Counted from the first letter of the stretch, positions 40,469-50,278 are shown. The stretch is DNA of 64,000 nucleotides from Pseudomonas paracarnis (GCF_904063055.1 NZ_CAJFCN010000010.1:124001-188000); one strand, 5' to 3'. Made by a program: numbers and translations. Notes: generated from the letters alone by a model not told the origin.

Positions 40469-41914
40469 TCAGTCGTGATGAACCTTGGCGCGCTTGAGGA
40501 GTTTTTTGCAGCGCTCGGATAAATGCAGTACCCGCAGGTGCTTGCCAGCCTTGGTGTAGCGCTCGCGCAGGGTCATCAGGGCGGCAATCGCCGAATAGTC
40601 GACAAAGCTCAGGTGACGGCAATCCAGCGTGACCTGAGCCGGGTCGTTGGCCGGATCGAACTGATTCAAAAACGGCGTGGTTGAGGCAAAGAACAACGTG
40701 CCATGCAGCCGATAGAGCTTGCTGCCATCAGCCTCCAGATGTTCATCGGCGTACAGCTCGCGCGCCTGCTGCCAGGCGAAGTTCAGCGCGGCGATAACGA
40801 TACCGCACAGCACCGCAGTGGCCAGGTCGGTGAACACCGTAATGATCGTCACCGCCATGATCACCAGCACGTCGTTGAGCGGCACCTTGTTGATCACCCG
40901 CAGCGACGCCCAGGCGAAGGTCTGTTGCGACACCACAAACATCACCCCCACCAGCGCCGCCAGCGGAATACGCTCGATCAGCGGTGACAGAAACAGAATG
41001 AACAGCAGGATCATCACCCCGGCAAACACCCCGGAGAAACGCCCGCGCCCGCCGGAGCTGAGGTTGATCACGGTTTGCCCGATCATTGCGCAACCGCCCA
41101 TGCCGCCGAACAGGCCCGAGACCATATTCGCCGCGCCCAGGGCCATGCTTTCACGGTCGGGGTAGCCACGGGTCTCGGTGATTTCGTCGGTGAGGTTGAG
41201 GGTCAGCAGGGTTTCCAGCAGGCCGACCATCGCCATCAGGAACGCGTAGGGCGCAATGATGCCGAGGGTGTCCAGGGTCCAGGGAATCTGCGGCAGGGCG
41301 AAGGTCGGCAAGCCACCGGCGATATGTGCCATATCGCCCAACGTGCGGGTCGGCAGGCCCAGCAGGTACACCGCCAGACCAACGCCAAGGATCGCCACCA
41401 ATGCGGGCGGCACGGCGCGGGTCAGGCGTGGCAGCAGGTAGACAATCGCCATGGTCACCGCCACCAACCCCGCCATCACATACAGAGGCGTACCGCTGAG
41501 CCACTGTTCGCCGCTCTTGAAATGCTCCAGTTGTGCCAGCGCAATAATGATCGCCAGGCCGTTGACGAAGCCGAGCATTACCGAATGCGGCACCATGCGC
41601 ACCAGCTTGCCCAGGCGCAGCAGGCCGAAGACGACCATGATCAACCCGCCCAGCAGTACCGTCGCCAGCAGATATTCCACGCCGTGTTGCACCACCAGCG
41701 CAACGATCACCACCGCCATCGAACCGGCGGCGCCCGAGACCATGCCCGGGCGGCCGCCGAACAAGGCGGTGAGGGTGCAAATGATGAAAGCACCGTAGAG
41801 GCCCATCAGCGGGTTGAGGTGGGCCACCAGGGCAAAGGCGATGCATTCGGGCAGCAAGGCGAAAGACGTGGTGAGGCCGGCCAGGGCGTCGGCGCGCAGA
41901 CGGGTGAGGTTCAT
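40469..41914 (-). CDS. SulP-family anion transporter with STAS domain
   Basis: A 481-residue transporter with a membrane domain of 10-14 helices (ALLPECIAFALVAHLNPLMGLYGAF and GGMGGCAMIGQTVINLSSGGRGRFSG in parts) and a C-terminal STAS domain (about 385-481, LDCRHLSFVDYSAIAALMTL). SulP members transport sulfate, bicarbonate or dicarboxylates; substrate here is unknown and no carbonic anhydrase or sulfur gene is adjacent. The ribosome site is weak. Confidence 0.9.
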   Translation of the reverse strand: MNLTRLRADALAGLTTSFALLPECIAFALVAHLNPLMGLYGAFIICTLTALFGGRPGMVSGAAGSMAVVIVALVVQHGVEYLLATVLLGGLIMVVFGLLRLGKLVRMVPHSVMLGFVNGLAIIIALAQLEHFKSGEQWLSGTPLYVMAGLVAVTMAIVYLLPRLTRAVPPALVAILGVGLAVYLLGLPTRTLGDMAHIAGGLPTFALPQIPWTLDTLGIIAPYAFLMAMVGLLETLLTLNLTDEITETRGYPDRESMALGAANMVSGLFGGMGGCAMIGQTVINLSSGGRGRFSGVFAGVMILLFILFLSPLIERIPLAALVGVMFVVSQQTFAWASLRVINKVPLNDVLVIMAVTIITVFTDLATAVLCGIVIAALNFAWQQARELYADEHLEADGSKLYRLHGTLFFASTTPFLNQFDPANDPAQVTLDCRHLSFVDYSAIAALMTLRERYTKAGKHLRVLHLSERCKKLLKRAKVHHD

Positions 41915-42013
41915 GGAGTACCAGGGAGTTGCGGGGGATAAGGCGGGGAATGGTACGGAATTGCGGCGGGTGGGGCTAGTGAAGTGTCAGCTCCGAGGTA
42001 CCGAGTCGCCTCT

Positions 42014-42090
42014 TTCGCAGGCAAGCCAGCTCCCACATTTGATAGGGGTCACACCTTAAAAATGTGGGAGCCGGGCTTGCCCGCGATGGC
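42014..42090. repeat. REP inverted pair
   Basis: Inverted arm 42014-42037 followed by a direct arm 42063-42090, so the outward order is reversed relative to most pairs here. It lies between the SulP gene and the epimerase-like gene. Confidence 0.82.
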
Positions 42091-42113
42091 CACGCCGCGG
42101 TGCTAAGCGAACA

Positions 42114-43007
42114 TCAAATCATCTCGTTGCGAATCCACTCCACCACCGAAGTACGCTTGGGCCCCCAACCCAACAGTTCACGGGCGTGTTTGCCGCGCAC
42201 TCGGCTATTGGAGCCCAACCCGTAGTTGGCCATTTCATAGCCCCACTCGGCCTCAGCCTCGGCCAATGGCCAATCCTGTGGTTTGCCTAGGTTCAGCGCT
42301 TGGGCAATCGCCGTGGTCATGTCGATGAATGCTGCTTCGCTGCTTTCCACGAAGTAGAAAGTACCCGGGACGTTTTTGGTCAGCGCCAGCAGATACAGGG
42401 CGACCACATCTTCAATATGCACGTTGGACCAGATGTTCTGCCCGCTGCCCACATGGCGCACTACCCCGCTTTTGCGCGCCTGCTTGAGCAAGCGCGGCAA
42501 TTGCACGCTGTCACGCTTCACGCCCAGGCTGTGGCCGTAGATCAGGGTGTTGCAGATCACCGCCGAATTGATGCCGTCAGTGGCCGCCGCGAGGATCAGG
42601 TTGTCGATAGCCACGCGGGCAGCCTTGTCGACGGTCGGCTCAGGCAGATTGCTTTCGAAGTAGATGACCTCACTGGCCTTGCCGCCCGACGCATCACCGA
42701 CAATGCTCGACCCGCTGGTATGCAGGAACGGCTTGTTCGAGCCTTTCAAGGCGGCCAGCAAGGTTTCCACAGCGGCGCGATGGTCGCTGCTGGCGGCGTT
42801 GATCACCGCATCGGCCTTCTGTGCCTGCTCGGTCAATACGGTTGCGTCGTCGAGGGTGCCGATCACCGGCGTAATGCCCAGGGCGGTCATTTCGGCGGCT
42901 TGTTCGGCGCTGCGCACGAGGCCGGTGACGTGATGGCCGGCGTTGACCAGGCCGGTGGCGATCGAACCGCCGATAAACCCTGCTGCACCGGTAACGAATA
43001 CATTCAT
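42114..43007 (-). CDS. NAD-dependent epimerase/dehydratase-family protein
   Basis: A 297-residue extended/atypical SDR. N-terminal VTGAAGFIGGSIATGL (5-20) binds NAD(P); the middle has HTSGSSIVGD, with the catalytic Tyr position (YFESN) not in the classical YxxxK form, so catalysis may be altered. IWSNVHIEDVVALYLLAL matches substrate-domain epimerases. The start at 43007 has AGGAG. The upstream LysR gene on the same strand is a candidate regulator. Specific reaction unknown. Confidence 0.82.
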   Translation of the reverse strand: MNVFVTGAAGFIGGSIATGLVNAGHHVTGLVRSAEQAAEMTALGITPVIGTLDDATVLTEQAQKADAVINAASSDHRAAVETLLAALKGSNKPFLHTSGSSIVGDASGGKASEVIYFESNLPEPTVDKAARVAIDNLILAAATDGINSAVICNTLIYGHSLGVKRDSVQLPRLLKQARKSGVVRHVGSGQNIWSNVHIEDVVALYLLALTKNVPGTFYFVESSEAAFIDMTTAIAQALNLGKPQDWPLAEAEAEWGYEMANYGLGSNSRVRGKHARELLGWGPKRTSVVEWIRNEMI

Positions 43008-43110
43008 GGAGGTTGCTCCTGACTGGGTAAGTGATGCGCCCAGTATCCAGCTCCCACTGCTGCCGAATAAGCCCGTGCGGCCCAATTCACTCTTGCGCTC
43101 AGGTCACGAA

Positions 43111-44007
43111 TCAGCGCGCATAGCGCGCCAGCTTGGCCTGAATAAAGTCCAGGAAGCACTGGATGCGTAGTGCCAATTGCGAGTTGCGATAGAACACCGC
43201 GTGGATCGGCTGGCGATAACCGCTGTTGGACGCCTCCAGCATGGGCACCAGGCGGCCGGCGTCGATGTCAGCGACGGTCATGAAATTCGACAGGCAACAA
43301 ATGCCCTGCCCCTGCAGCGCCAACTGGCGCAGGGTTTCGCCACTGGATGCACTGACGCCGGGCTGAATCAGCCAGCGGTCACCTTCGCCGTGACGCAGCG
43401 GCCAGTGGTTGAGGGTCTCGGTGTGGGTGAAGCCCAGCAAGGTGTGATCAGCCAACTCGGCAACGGTCGTCGGCGTGCCGTACTGCTTGAGGTAGTCGGG
43501 GCTGGCCAGGACATGCAGCGGCGTGCTGCCCAGGAACCGCGCATGCAGGGTCGAGTCGGCAAGGGCGCCGATGCGAATGGCGATGTCGGTGCTTTGCTCC
43601 AGCAGGTCGATGATCAAATCATCGCTGTTGAGCTCCAACTGGATATCCGGGTAGAGGCTGCGAAATTCAGCGATGTACGGCACGATCCCATGCAGCATGA
43701 ACGGCACGGCGGCGTTGATACGCAGGCGCCCGGCCGGCTTTTTCTGGCGCGAGGACAGGCGCTCTTCCAGCTCATCCATCTGCGCCAGGATCAGCTTGGC
43801 CTGCTCGAAGAAGTACTTGCCCTCCTCGGTCAAGTCCATGCGTCGCGTGGTGCGGTTGATCAGCGTGGTATCGAGCTTGGCTTCCAGGCGCGACAGCGTG
43901 CGGCTGACCGCAGACGGCGTTTGCCCGACCTTTTCGGCGGCGGCAGAAATCGAGCCGCATTCAATCACGCTGACGAAGATCTGTAGCTCATCGGAACGGG
44001 CTTTCAC
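43111..44007 (-). CDS. LysR-family transcriptional regulator
   Basis: A 298-residue LysR protein. N-terminal winged helix (ELQIFVSVIECGSISAAAEKVGQTPSAVSRTLSRLEAKL, quoted in parts, residues 5-45), then a periplasmic-binding-like effector domain. It starts with GTG at 44007, supported by AAGGA 8 nt upstream; an ATG at 44046 is less well placed. Downstream is the epimerase-like gene, upstream the TauE/SafE gene, all on the minus strand. Confidence 0.87.
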   Translation of the reverse strand: MKARSDELQIFVSVIECGSISAAAEKVGQTPSAVSRTLSRLEAKLDTTLINRTTRRMDLTEEGKYFFEQAKLILAQMDELEERLSSRQKKPAGRLRINAAVPFMLHGIVPYIAEFRSLYPDIQLELNSDDLIIDLLEQSTDIAIRIGALADSTLHARFLGSTPLHVLASPDYLKQYGTPTTVAELADHTLLGFTHTETLNHWPLRHGEGDRWLIQPGVSASSGETLRQLALQGQGICCLSNFMTVADIDAGRLVPMLEASNSGYRQPIHAVFYRNSQLALRIQCFLDFIQAKLARYAR

Positions 44008-44048
44008 GGGCAGTCCTTCATTAACGGCTGAAAAATGCCCGCTCATTA

Positions 44049-44813
44049 TTAACCAGCCAGCAACAAATGGCCTCCCAACAACGCCATGCCGGTAAAAAAT
44101 CCACGTTTGAACCACACGGCACTGATACGCCGACGCACCACCTGGCCCAGCCACATCCCCAGCAAGGCCGGCACCAGCGCCAACACCGACGCCCCCATTT
44201 CACCCCCGCCCAGCACACCGCGCCAAGCCAACCCGGCGGCAAGTGCCAACGTCGATACGGTGAACGACAGCCCCAGCGCCTGCACCAACTGGTCACGGCT
44301 CAAGCCCAGCGCCTGCAGGTACGGCACCGCAGGGATCACGAAGACACCGGTGGCCGAGGTAATGATGCCGGTGATCACCCCGCACATGGGGCCCAGCCAG
44401 CGCTCGGTTCGGGGCGCGACCTTGAAGGTCGGCAGGAATAACCCGCTCAGCGCATACACCAGTAAAGCCGCGCCCAGGGCACGCACCACCCAAGGTCCGC
44501 TACCCATGCCTAGCCACAAGGTGCCCAGCCCGGTGCCGAGGAAAATCAGCAACAGCATCGGCCACAGGCGTTTGAGCAAGGCACCCAAGTGCCCGCCAAA
44601 GGACAGTTGCCAGAGGTTGGTTACCGTCGAAGGAATGATCAGCAATACCGCAGCCTGCGCCGGCAGCATAGCCAGGCCAAGCATGCCCATGGCTACAGTG
44701 GGCAAGCCCAGGCCGATGACGCCCTTCACCGTACCGGCCAGCAGGAAGGTAGTGATGACCAGCGCTGTCAGTGCGGGGCCTAGGTTTTGGTAGAAGGAGA
44801 GGAAGGTATTCAT
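44049..44813 (-). CDS. TauE/SafE family membrane exporter
   Basis: A 254-residue membrane protein with about eight helices and the TauE/SafE pattern: GTVKGVIGLGLPTVAMGML near the first helices, and a second repeat ITGIITSATGVFVIPAVPYLQALG. Family members export sulfite, sulfonates or other anions. The start at 44813 matches the first helix; the ribosome site is weak. Divergent from a LysR gene, its probable regulator. Confidence 0.83.
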   Translation of the reverse strand: MNTFLSFYQNLGPALTALVITTFLLAGTVKGVIGLGLPTVAMGMLGLAMLPAQAAVLLIIPSTVTNLWQLSFGGHLGALLKRLWPMLLLIFLGTGLGTLWLGMGSGPWVVRALGAALLVYALSGLFLPTFKVAPRTERWLGPMCGVITGIITSATGVFVIPAVPYLQALGLSRDQLVQALGLSFTVSTLALAAGLAWRGVLGGGEMGASVLALVPALLGMWLGQVVRRRISAVWFKRGFFTGMALLGGHLLLAG

Positions 44814-44896
44814 GCACCGATTGTGCAGGGCTGGAGAGTGGCTGAAAATTCGCCATATACTGAGGCAGCCTCTTGTTTTGCGTGAGGCTGATGACG

Positions 44897-44970
44897 CTAT
44901 CGCAGGCAAGCCAGCTCCCACATTTGGAATTGTGAATACATTCAAGTGTGGGAGCTGGCTTGCCTGCGAT
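44897..44970. repeat. REP inverted pair
   Basis: Inverted arm from 44897 and direct arm to 44970, inside the short divergent region between the TauE/SafE gene and the LysR gene. It leaves only about 28 bp before the LysR ATG, unusually close to a promoter. Confidence 0.85.
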
Positions 44971-44998
44971 GAGGCCCTTCCAGTCACTGGGAAACTTC

Positions 44999-45889
44999 AT
45001 GCACTTTGACCTCATCGACCTGCGCCTCTACCTGCACATCCTGGACAGCGGCAATATCACCGCCGGCGCGGCCCGCAGCCACCTGTCCCTGGCTGCCGCC
45101 AGCGCACGCATCCGAGCCATGGAGTCTTCACTGGGCGTCGCGTTTCTCGAGCGCGGCCGCCGTGGCGTAACCTCAACACCCGCGGGCAAAGCCCTGGCCC
45201 GGCATGCTCGCCTGCTGTTGCAGCAGGCCGACCATCTGCAGCAAGACCTGGCCGAATACGCCAATGGCGTCAAAGGCCAGGTACGCCTGCTGTGCAACAC
45301 CACCGCCCTCAGCGAATACCTGCCGGAGCTGCTCGCGCAGTTTTTGCGCGAGCATCCCAACCTCGATATCGACCTGCAAGAGTTGCCCAGCCTGCGCATC
45401 ACCCACGCCTTGCGCCAGGGCACCGCCGACCTGGGGATTATTTCCGATGCGGTAGACACCCACGGCTTGCAGACCCTGGCGTTTCGCGACGACCCGCTGG
45501 TGCTGATCATGCCCCTGGACCACCCGTTGACCAACCCGAGTTTTATCGAGAGCCTGCAATACGACTACGTGGGCCTGGGGGCGAACAGCGCGTTGGCGGT
45601 TTACCTGGAAGAACAGGCACTGCACGCTGGCTTTCGCTTGCAGACGCGCATTCGCGCCGACGGTTTTGAGGGGTTGATTCGCATGGTCGTCGGCGGTGCG
45701 GGCCTGGGCATCGTGCCTCAGGCCGCCTTGGACCGCTGGCCGTCAGAACGCCGTTTCAAGGCCCACCTCCTGCAAGAGGAGTGGGCCTGCCGCACGTTGC
45801 TGTTATGCGCACGCTCGTTCGAGCAACTGCCGGGTTATGCCAGGGCTTTGTTCGAGGCCTTGGCCCTGCCCTTGCGGAAGAACCCGTAA
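44999..45889 (+). CDS. LysR-family transcriptional regulator
   Basis: A 296-residue LysR protein with N-terminal DNA-binding helix (LRLYLHILDSGNITAGAARSHLSLAAASARIRAMES in parts) and an effector domain with VGGAGLGIVPQAAL. Divergent from TauE/SafE, consistent with regulating it. The 3' end overlaps the convergent permease gene by 55 bp. Confidence 0.87.
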   Translation: MHFDLIDLRLYLHILDSGNITAGAARSHLSLAAASARIRAMESSLGVAFLERGRRGVTSTPAGKALARHARLLLQQADHLQQDLAEYANGVKGQVRLLCNTTALSEYLPELLAQFLREHPNLDIDLQELPSLRITHALRQGTADLGIISDAVDTHGLQTLAFRDDPLVLIMPLDHPLTNPSFIESLQYDYVGLGANSALAVYLEEQALHAGFRLQTRIRADGFEGLIRMVVGGAGLGIVPQAALDRWPSERRFKAHLLQEEWACRTLLLCARSFEQLPGYARALFEALALPLRKNP

Positions 45890-47241
45890 TACACAGCCGA
45901 CAGAATCAGCAGGAACGGCACGCCAAACACCAGTGTCATCTTGAAGGCGTCGGTGAAATAGGTGGTGATCATCACCGCCCCCATCAGCACCAACCCCAGC
46001 AACGTGCTGTAGGGAAACAGGCGCAACTGGAACGACAACTTCGCCCCGCCATGACGCTTGCGATAGCGGCGGAAAAACAGGTGAGTGAGGAAGATCATGA
46101 ACCAGGTGAAGATCGCGCCAAACATCGAGATCGCCATCATCAGGGTGAACGAACTTTCCGGGTACACCACGTTGAGCAACGTCGCCAGGGCAATGCCCGA
46201 GCTGGACAGCAGCAATGCGTTGAGCGGGATGCCGTTCTTGCTCAGCGCGCCCATGGACTTGGGCGCAAAGCCGGCGCGGGACAGGCTGAACATCATGCGC
46301 GTGGTGATGTAGAGCTGACTGTTCATGGCCGACAGCGCCGCGATCAGGATCACGAAATTCATCACCCCGGTGGCACCGGGAATGCCGATAGTCTGCATCA
46401 CTGTGACAAACGGGCTCTGGGCCTGGCCGGCCTGGTTCCACGGTACGATGGCGAGCATCAGCGCCAGGGTCAGCAGATAGAACACCACCAGCCGCACGAT
46501 GGTAGCGAGGAAGGCTTTCTTCACTGCCTGCTCCGGGTCGGCAGCTTCACCGGCGGCCACGGCGATCATCTCGACACTGAGGTAGCTGAAGATCGACACG
46601 ATCACCGCGATCCACATGCCACTCAAGCCATGGGGGAAAAAGCCGTCGTGGGCCGTGTAGTTCTGCACGCCGTAGTCGGGGTTACCAGAGCCGAACACCA
46701 CATACACTGCCAGTATGATGAAACCGACAATAGCGCTGATCTTGATCGTCGAGAACCAGTATTCGAAGTTGCCGAAGGTCTTCACGCTGATCGCGTTGAG
46801 CAGGATCAGCACACTGGAAAACGACACGATCCACACCCACTCCGGCACGTTGGCAAACCAGTACTTCATGTACATCGCCACCGCCGTGACCTCGGCCCCC
46901 ACCGCCAGCACAATCGCCGCCCAGTAGGCATACCGCACCAGGAACCCGGCCAACGGGCTGATGTAGAACTCGGCATAGGCGCCAAAGGAGCCGGAGGTGG
47001 AATGGGCCACCGTCATCTCCGCCAGGCAGCCCATCAGCAGCAAGGTAATCAATGCGCCGATGGCGTAGCTCACCAGCACGCTCGGCCCGGCATAACCGAT
47101 GGCGTAGGCGCTGCCCATGAACAGCCCGGTGCCGATGGCGCCACCGATGGCGATCATGCTCATCTGGCCGGAAGTGAGCTGGCGCCTCAGGCCCAGTTCA
47201 CGGTGGGTAATCTCTGCAAAGCCGTTGTCTGGCGTGGTCAC
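45835..47241 (-). CDS. Amino-acid permease (APC superfamily), kyn-linked
   Basis: A 468-residue transporter with 12 helices and the AAT signature (MIAIGGAIGTGLFMGSAYAI, GALITLLLMGCLAEMTV). It starts with GTG at 47241, supported by AGGGG. It lies 132 bp downstream of kynU on the same strand, with a REP pair between. An amino-acid permease next to kynU occurs also in P. aeruginosa. Tryptophan or kynurenine uptake is likely but not proven. Confidence 0.87.
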   Translation of the reverse strand: MTTPDNGFAEITHRELGLRRQLTSGQMSMIAIGGAIGTGLFMGSAYAIGYAGPSVLVSYAIGALITLLLMGCLAEMTVAHSTSGSFGAYAEFYISPLAGFLVRYAYWAAIVLAVGAEVTAVAMYMKYWFANVPEWVWIVSFSSVLILLNAISVKTFGNFEYWFSTIKISAIVGFIILAVYVVFGSGNPDYGVQNYTAHDGFFPHGLSGMWIAVIVSIFSYLSVEMIAVAAGEAADPEQAVKKAFLATIVRLVVFYLLTLALMLAIVPWNQAGQAQSPFVTVMQTIGIPGATGVMNFVILIAALSAMNSQLYITTRMMFSLSRAGFAPKSMGALSKNGIPLNALLLSSSGIALATLLNVVYPESSFTLMMAISMFGAIFTWFMIFLTHLFFRRYRKRHGGAKLSFQLRLFPYSTLLGLVLMGAVMITTYFTDAFKMTLVFGVPFLLILSAVYYGFFRKGRAKASNKALA

Positions 47242-47284
47242 GGGTGTGCCCCTTTATTATTGTGATAGTGGCTGACGCTGAACC

Positions 47285-47356
47285 TGTGGGAGCTGGCTTG
47301 CCTGCGATAACGGTAGTGAATGCACCGACGCTATCGCAGGCAAGCCAGCTCCCACA
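47285..47356. repeat. REP inverted pair
   Basis: Direct arm from 47285 and inverted arm to 47356, in the kynU-permease gap. Its hairpin could uncouple expression of the permease from kynU. Confidence 0.88.
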
Positions 47357-47373
47357 TTTGCTCTGTGTTGCTC

Positions 47374-48624
47374 TTAAGTAACGCTGTTGCGGACTTTGAA
47401 TTGCGGCTGGTCCCAGGTGGCGTTGTCGAGAATTTCACCGAGAATTTCCACGGCGTCCCACACCTCGGTAAAGCTGCTATACAACGGCGTGAAGCCAAAA
47501 CGCATGATCCGCGGTTCACGGTAATCGCCGATCACGCCTCGGGCGATCAAGGCCTGGATCACGGCGTAACCTTCGGGGTGTTCAAAGCTGACGTGGCTGC
47601 CGCGCCGGGTGTGTTCACGCGGGGTTATCAGTTCCAGGCCATGGGCGGCGCAACGGCTTTCGACCAACGCAATAAACAGGTCGGTCAAGGCCAGGGATTT
47701 GCGGCGCAGGCTGGCCATGTCGGTCTGGGCGAAAATCTCCAGGCCGCATTCCACCATGGCCAACGAGGTAATCGGCTGCGTACCGCAGAGGTAGCGGGCA
47801 ATGCCGGCGCTGGGGGCGTAGGTGGACTCCATGGCGAACTGGCGGGTATGCCCGAACCACCCGGACAACGGCTGGCGCACCACATCCACCAACGCCGGGT
47901 TGACCCACACAAACGCCTGGGAGCCCGGTCCGCCGTTGAGGTATTTGTAGGTGCAGCCAATCGCATAATCCGCATTGGCCTGATGCAGGTCGACAGGCAC
48001 CGCGCCCGCCGAATGCGCCAGGTCCCAGATGCTCAGCGCGCCGCACTCGTGGCTCAGCGCGGTCAGGGCCGCCATGTCGTACATATAGCCGGTCTTGTAG
48101 TTGACGTGGGTGAGCATCACCACCGCCACGTCCGCATCAATGGCCTGGGGCAGTTCGGCCGGGCTGTTCACCAGGCGCAGGGAATAGCCTTGTTGCAGCA
48201 ATTCGGCCAAGCCTTCGGCGATGTACAAGTCGGTGGGAAAGTTGCTCGCTTCGCTGACGATGACCTTGCGCGCAGGTGTACGTTGGCGCTGCACACTCAA
48301 GGCGGCGCTGAGCACTTTGAACAGGTTGATCGAGGTGGTGTCGGTGATCACTACCTCGCCGTCACGCGCACCAATCAATGGCGCCAGGCGATTGCCCAGG
48401 CGCTGGGACAACTGCGCCCAGCCAGCGCTGTTCCAGCTACGAATCAAGCCGTTGCCCCACTCCTCGGCGATCACCTGTTGTGCGCGTTCCAGCGCCGCCA
48501 CCGGGCGAGCGCCGAGGGAGTTGCCGTCGAGGTAGATCACGCCCTCGGGCAAGGCGAATTGGGCACGCAGGGGGGCCAAAGGGTCCTGTGCGTCGAGGGC
48601 TTGGCAATGGCTTCGAGTGGTCAT
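47374..48624 (-). CDS. kynU: Kynureninase
   Basis: A 416-residue PLP enzyme that splits kynurenine to anthranilate and alanine. Seen: YLDGNSLGARP near 31-41, phosphate-binding DTTSINLFK near 95-103, DLAHSAGA near 200 and the PLP lysine in GCTYKYLNGGPGS (K about 227). Length is canonical. Divergent from the AsnC-type regulator kynR. Supplies anthranilate to AntABC encoded about 6 kb away. Confidence 0.95.
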   Translation of the reverse strand: MTTRSHCQALDAQDPLAPLRAQFALPEGVIYLDGNSLGARPVAALERAQQVIAEEWGNGLIRSWNSAGWAQLSQRLGNRLAPLIGARDGEVVITDTTSINLFKVLSAALSVQRQRTPARKVIVSEASNFPTDLYIAEGLAELLQQGYSLRLVNSPAELPQAIDADVAVVMLTHVNYKTGYMYDMAALTALSHECGALSIWDLAHSAGAVPVDLHQANADYAIGCTYKYLNGGPGSQAFVWVNPALVDVVRQPLSGWFGHTRQFAMESTYAPSAGIARYLCGTQPITSLAMVECGLEIFAQTDMASLRRKSLALTDLFIALVESRCAAHGLELITPREHTRRGSHVSFEHPEGYAVIQALIARGVIGDYREPRIMRFGFTPLYSSFTEVWDAVEILGEILDNATWDQPQFKVRNSVT

Positions 48625-48726
48625 GGGTCGTCCTGGTTTTTATAGGTGAGGATGGACCAAATAATGAACGAACTTTTAGAGAATTTTCGTGCAAAGTGGT
48701 GGGTAAACGGCTATTTAAGCTGTAGG

Positions 48727-48738
48727 AAATTCGAATTT
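48727..48738. promoter_or_regulatory. AAATTCGAATTT palindrome, candidate KynR site
   Basis: Perfect 12-bp palindrome in the AT-rich kynU-kynR gap, 31 bp before the regulator ATG. Lrp/AsnC regulators commonly bind AT-rich palindromes. Confidence 0.4.
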
Positions 48739-48768
48739 AACCTCCAAACACGCGGATATCTTCCAAGC

Positions 48769-49242
48769 ATGATTCTCGACGCCACCGACCTGCGCCTCCT
48801 GCATTTCCTGCAACAGGATGGCCGCATCAGCAACCAGGAATTGGCGGAAAAAGTCGCGCTGTCGCCGTCTGCATGCCTGCGCCGTTTGCGCCTGCTGGAG
48901 AGCGAGGGAATCATCAGCGGCTACCGCGCGGTATTGAACGCCGAGCAGTTGGGGATCGAGCTGGAAGCCATCGTGCACCTGTCGTTGCGCCAGGATGTGG
49001 AGGACTGGCATGAGACGTTCATCAAGAAGGTGCAAGGCTGGCCAGAGGTGGCGAGCGCCTATGTGATCACCGGCGCCAGCAACTATGTGCTGCGGGTGCA
49101 GGCGCGTAACCTCAAGCACTTTTCGGACTTTATCGTGAACCACCTGAACCGCACGGCGGGGGTGATGGATATCCGTTCGGAGATAGTGCTGCAGAAGATC
49201 AAGGACCGGGATGAGGTGTTGGACCTGGTCGTGCGCAAATAA
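48769..49242 (+). CDS. kynR: Lrp/AsnC-family regulator KynR
   Basis: A 157-residue Lrp-type regulator: N-terminal helix-turn-helix (LLHFLQQDGRISNQELAEKV, 9-28, and SPSACLRRLRLLE) and C-terminal RAM ligand domain (SAYVITGASNYVLRVQARNL). Divergence from kynU matches P. aeruginosa KynR, which responds to kynurenine and activates kyn genes. The start at 48769 (MILDATDLR) is preferred on family length, although its ribosome site is weak. Confidence 0.88.
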   Translation: MILDATDLRLLHFLQQDGRISNQELAEKVALSPSACLRRLRLLESEGIISGYRAVLNAEQLGIELEAIVHLSLRQDVEDWHETFIKKVQGWPEVASAYVITGASNYVLRVQARNLKHFSDFIVNHLNRTAGVMDIRSEIVLQKIKDRDEVLDLVVRK

Positions 49243-49262
49243 CACAAACACCCCAAAACCAA

Positions 49263-49334
49263 TGTGGGAGCTGGCTTGCCTGCGATAGCGGTGGTGAATG
49301 TTCCACCGCTATCGCAGGCAAGCCAGCTCCCACA
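49263..49334. repeat. REP inverted pair
   Basis: Direct arm from 49263, inverted arm to 49334, between the convergent kynR and catA genes. Confidence 0.88.
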
Positions 49335-49348
49335 GTTGACCGAGTTGA

Positions 49349-50278
49349 TCAGTCTTCCAGAGCACGCACTCGTTGCATGCGCTGCTGTTCTATTGGCGCA
49401 TCCGCCACCTGCAACTCAAAGTCAAAATCAATCTGCGCAAACCGTCCTTGCACGCCAAATTCCCGCGCCAGTTGCGGATCGTCGCTGAAGCGGATCTCGG
49501 CAATCAGTTCATCGCGGGTGGCATAGGCGAAGTCATCATGCAGGTACGGGTCATCCGACAGGTTGATCTGCGTGGTCAGGTGCCGGTGCCCAGGCGCCGA
49601 GATGAAGAAGTGGATATGCGCCGGCCGTTGCCCGTGGCGCCCCAATTGGTCGAGCAACTGTTGCGTCGGCCCGCTCGGCGGGCAACCGTAGCCCGAAGGT
49701 ACGATGCTGCGAAAACGGTAGTTGCCCTGGGCGTCGGTCTCGATACGGCGACGCAGGTTGAATTCAGATTGATTCGGGTCGAACCACGAGTAAGTGCCGC
49801 CGGTATTGGCCTGCCAGACATCGACAATCGCCCCCGCCAATGGCTTGCCTGCGGTATCGCGCACTTGCCCGCGCATGAACAACGGCACCGCGTCGTCCTG
49901 ACCATCATCCAGCCGTGCTTCGTATTTGGACAGCGGCGCGCCGGCCACATACAACGGGCCTTCGATGGTGCGCGGTGTACCGCCGGACTTGCCTGCCTGC
50001 TCATCGGCGGCGTCCATCAACAGGTCCAGATAATGCTCTAGGCCCAGGCCGGCAGCGAGCAGACCGGCCTCCTGGTTTTTGCCCAGCTCATTGAGGTAGT
50101 TGACCGCCTTCCAGAATTCTTCCGGGGTCACTTCCAGGTCTTCGATAATGTTCACGGTGTCGCGCAGGATCCGGTAAGTCAGCGCCTTGGTACGTGGGTT
50201 GCCCGCGTCATTGAGGTTGCCGCTGGCTTCTTCGAGAAAGCGTTGAGCATGGGCAGTCTGGGACAGGCGGATGGACAT
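49349..50278 (-). CDS. catA: Catechol 1,2-dioxygenase
   Basis: A 309-residue intradiol dioxygenase that opens catechol to cis,cis-muconate with non-haem Fe(III). Ligands visible: Tyr in GPLYVAGAP (about 164), Tyr in VPSGYGCPP (about 198) and two His in RPAHIHFF (about 222 and 224). The helical N-terminal dimer linker (1-105) is present. Last gene of catB-catC-catA; it starts 39 bp after catC with GAGGA upstream. Confidence 0.96.
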   Translation of the reverse strand: MSIRLSQTAHAQRFLEEASGNLNDAGNPRTKALTYRILRDTVNIIEDLEVTPEEFWKAVNYLNELGKNQEAGLLAAGLGLEHYLDLLMDAADEQAGKSGGTPRTIEGPLYVAGAPLSKYEARLDDGQDDAVPLFMRGQVRDTAGKPLAGAIVDVWQANTGGTYSWFDPNQSEFNLRRRIETDAQGNYRFRSIVPSGYGCPPSGPTQQLLDQLGRHGQRPAHIHFFISAPGHRHLTTQINLSDDPYLHDDFAYATRDELIAEIRFSDDPQLAREFGVQGRFAQIDFDFELQVADAPIEQQRMQRVRALED

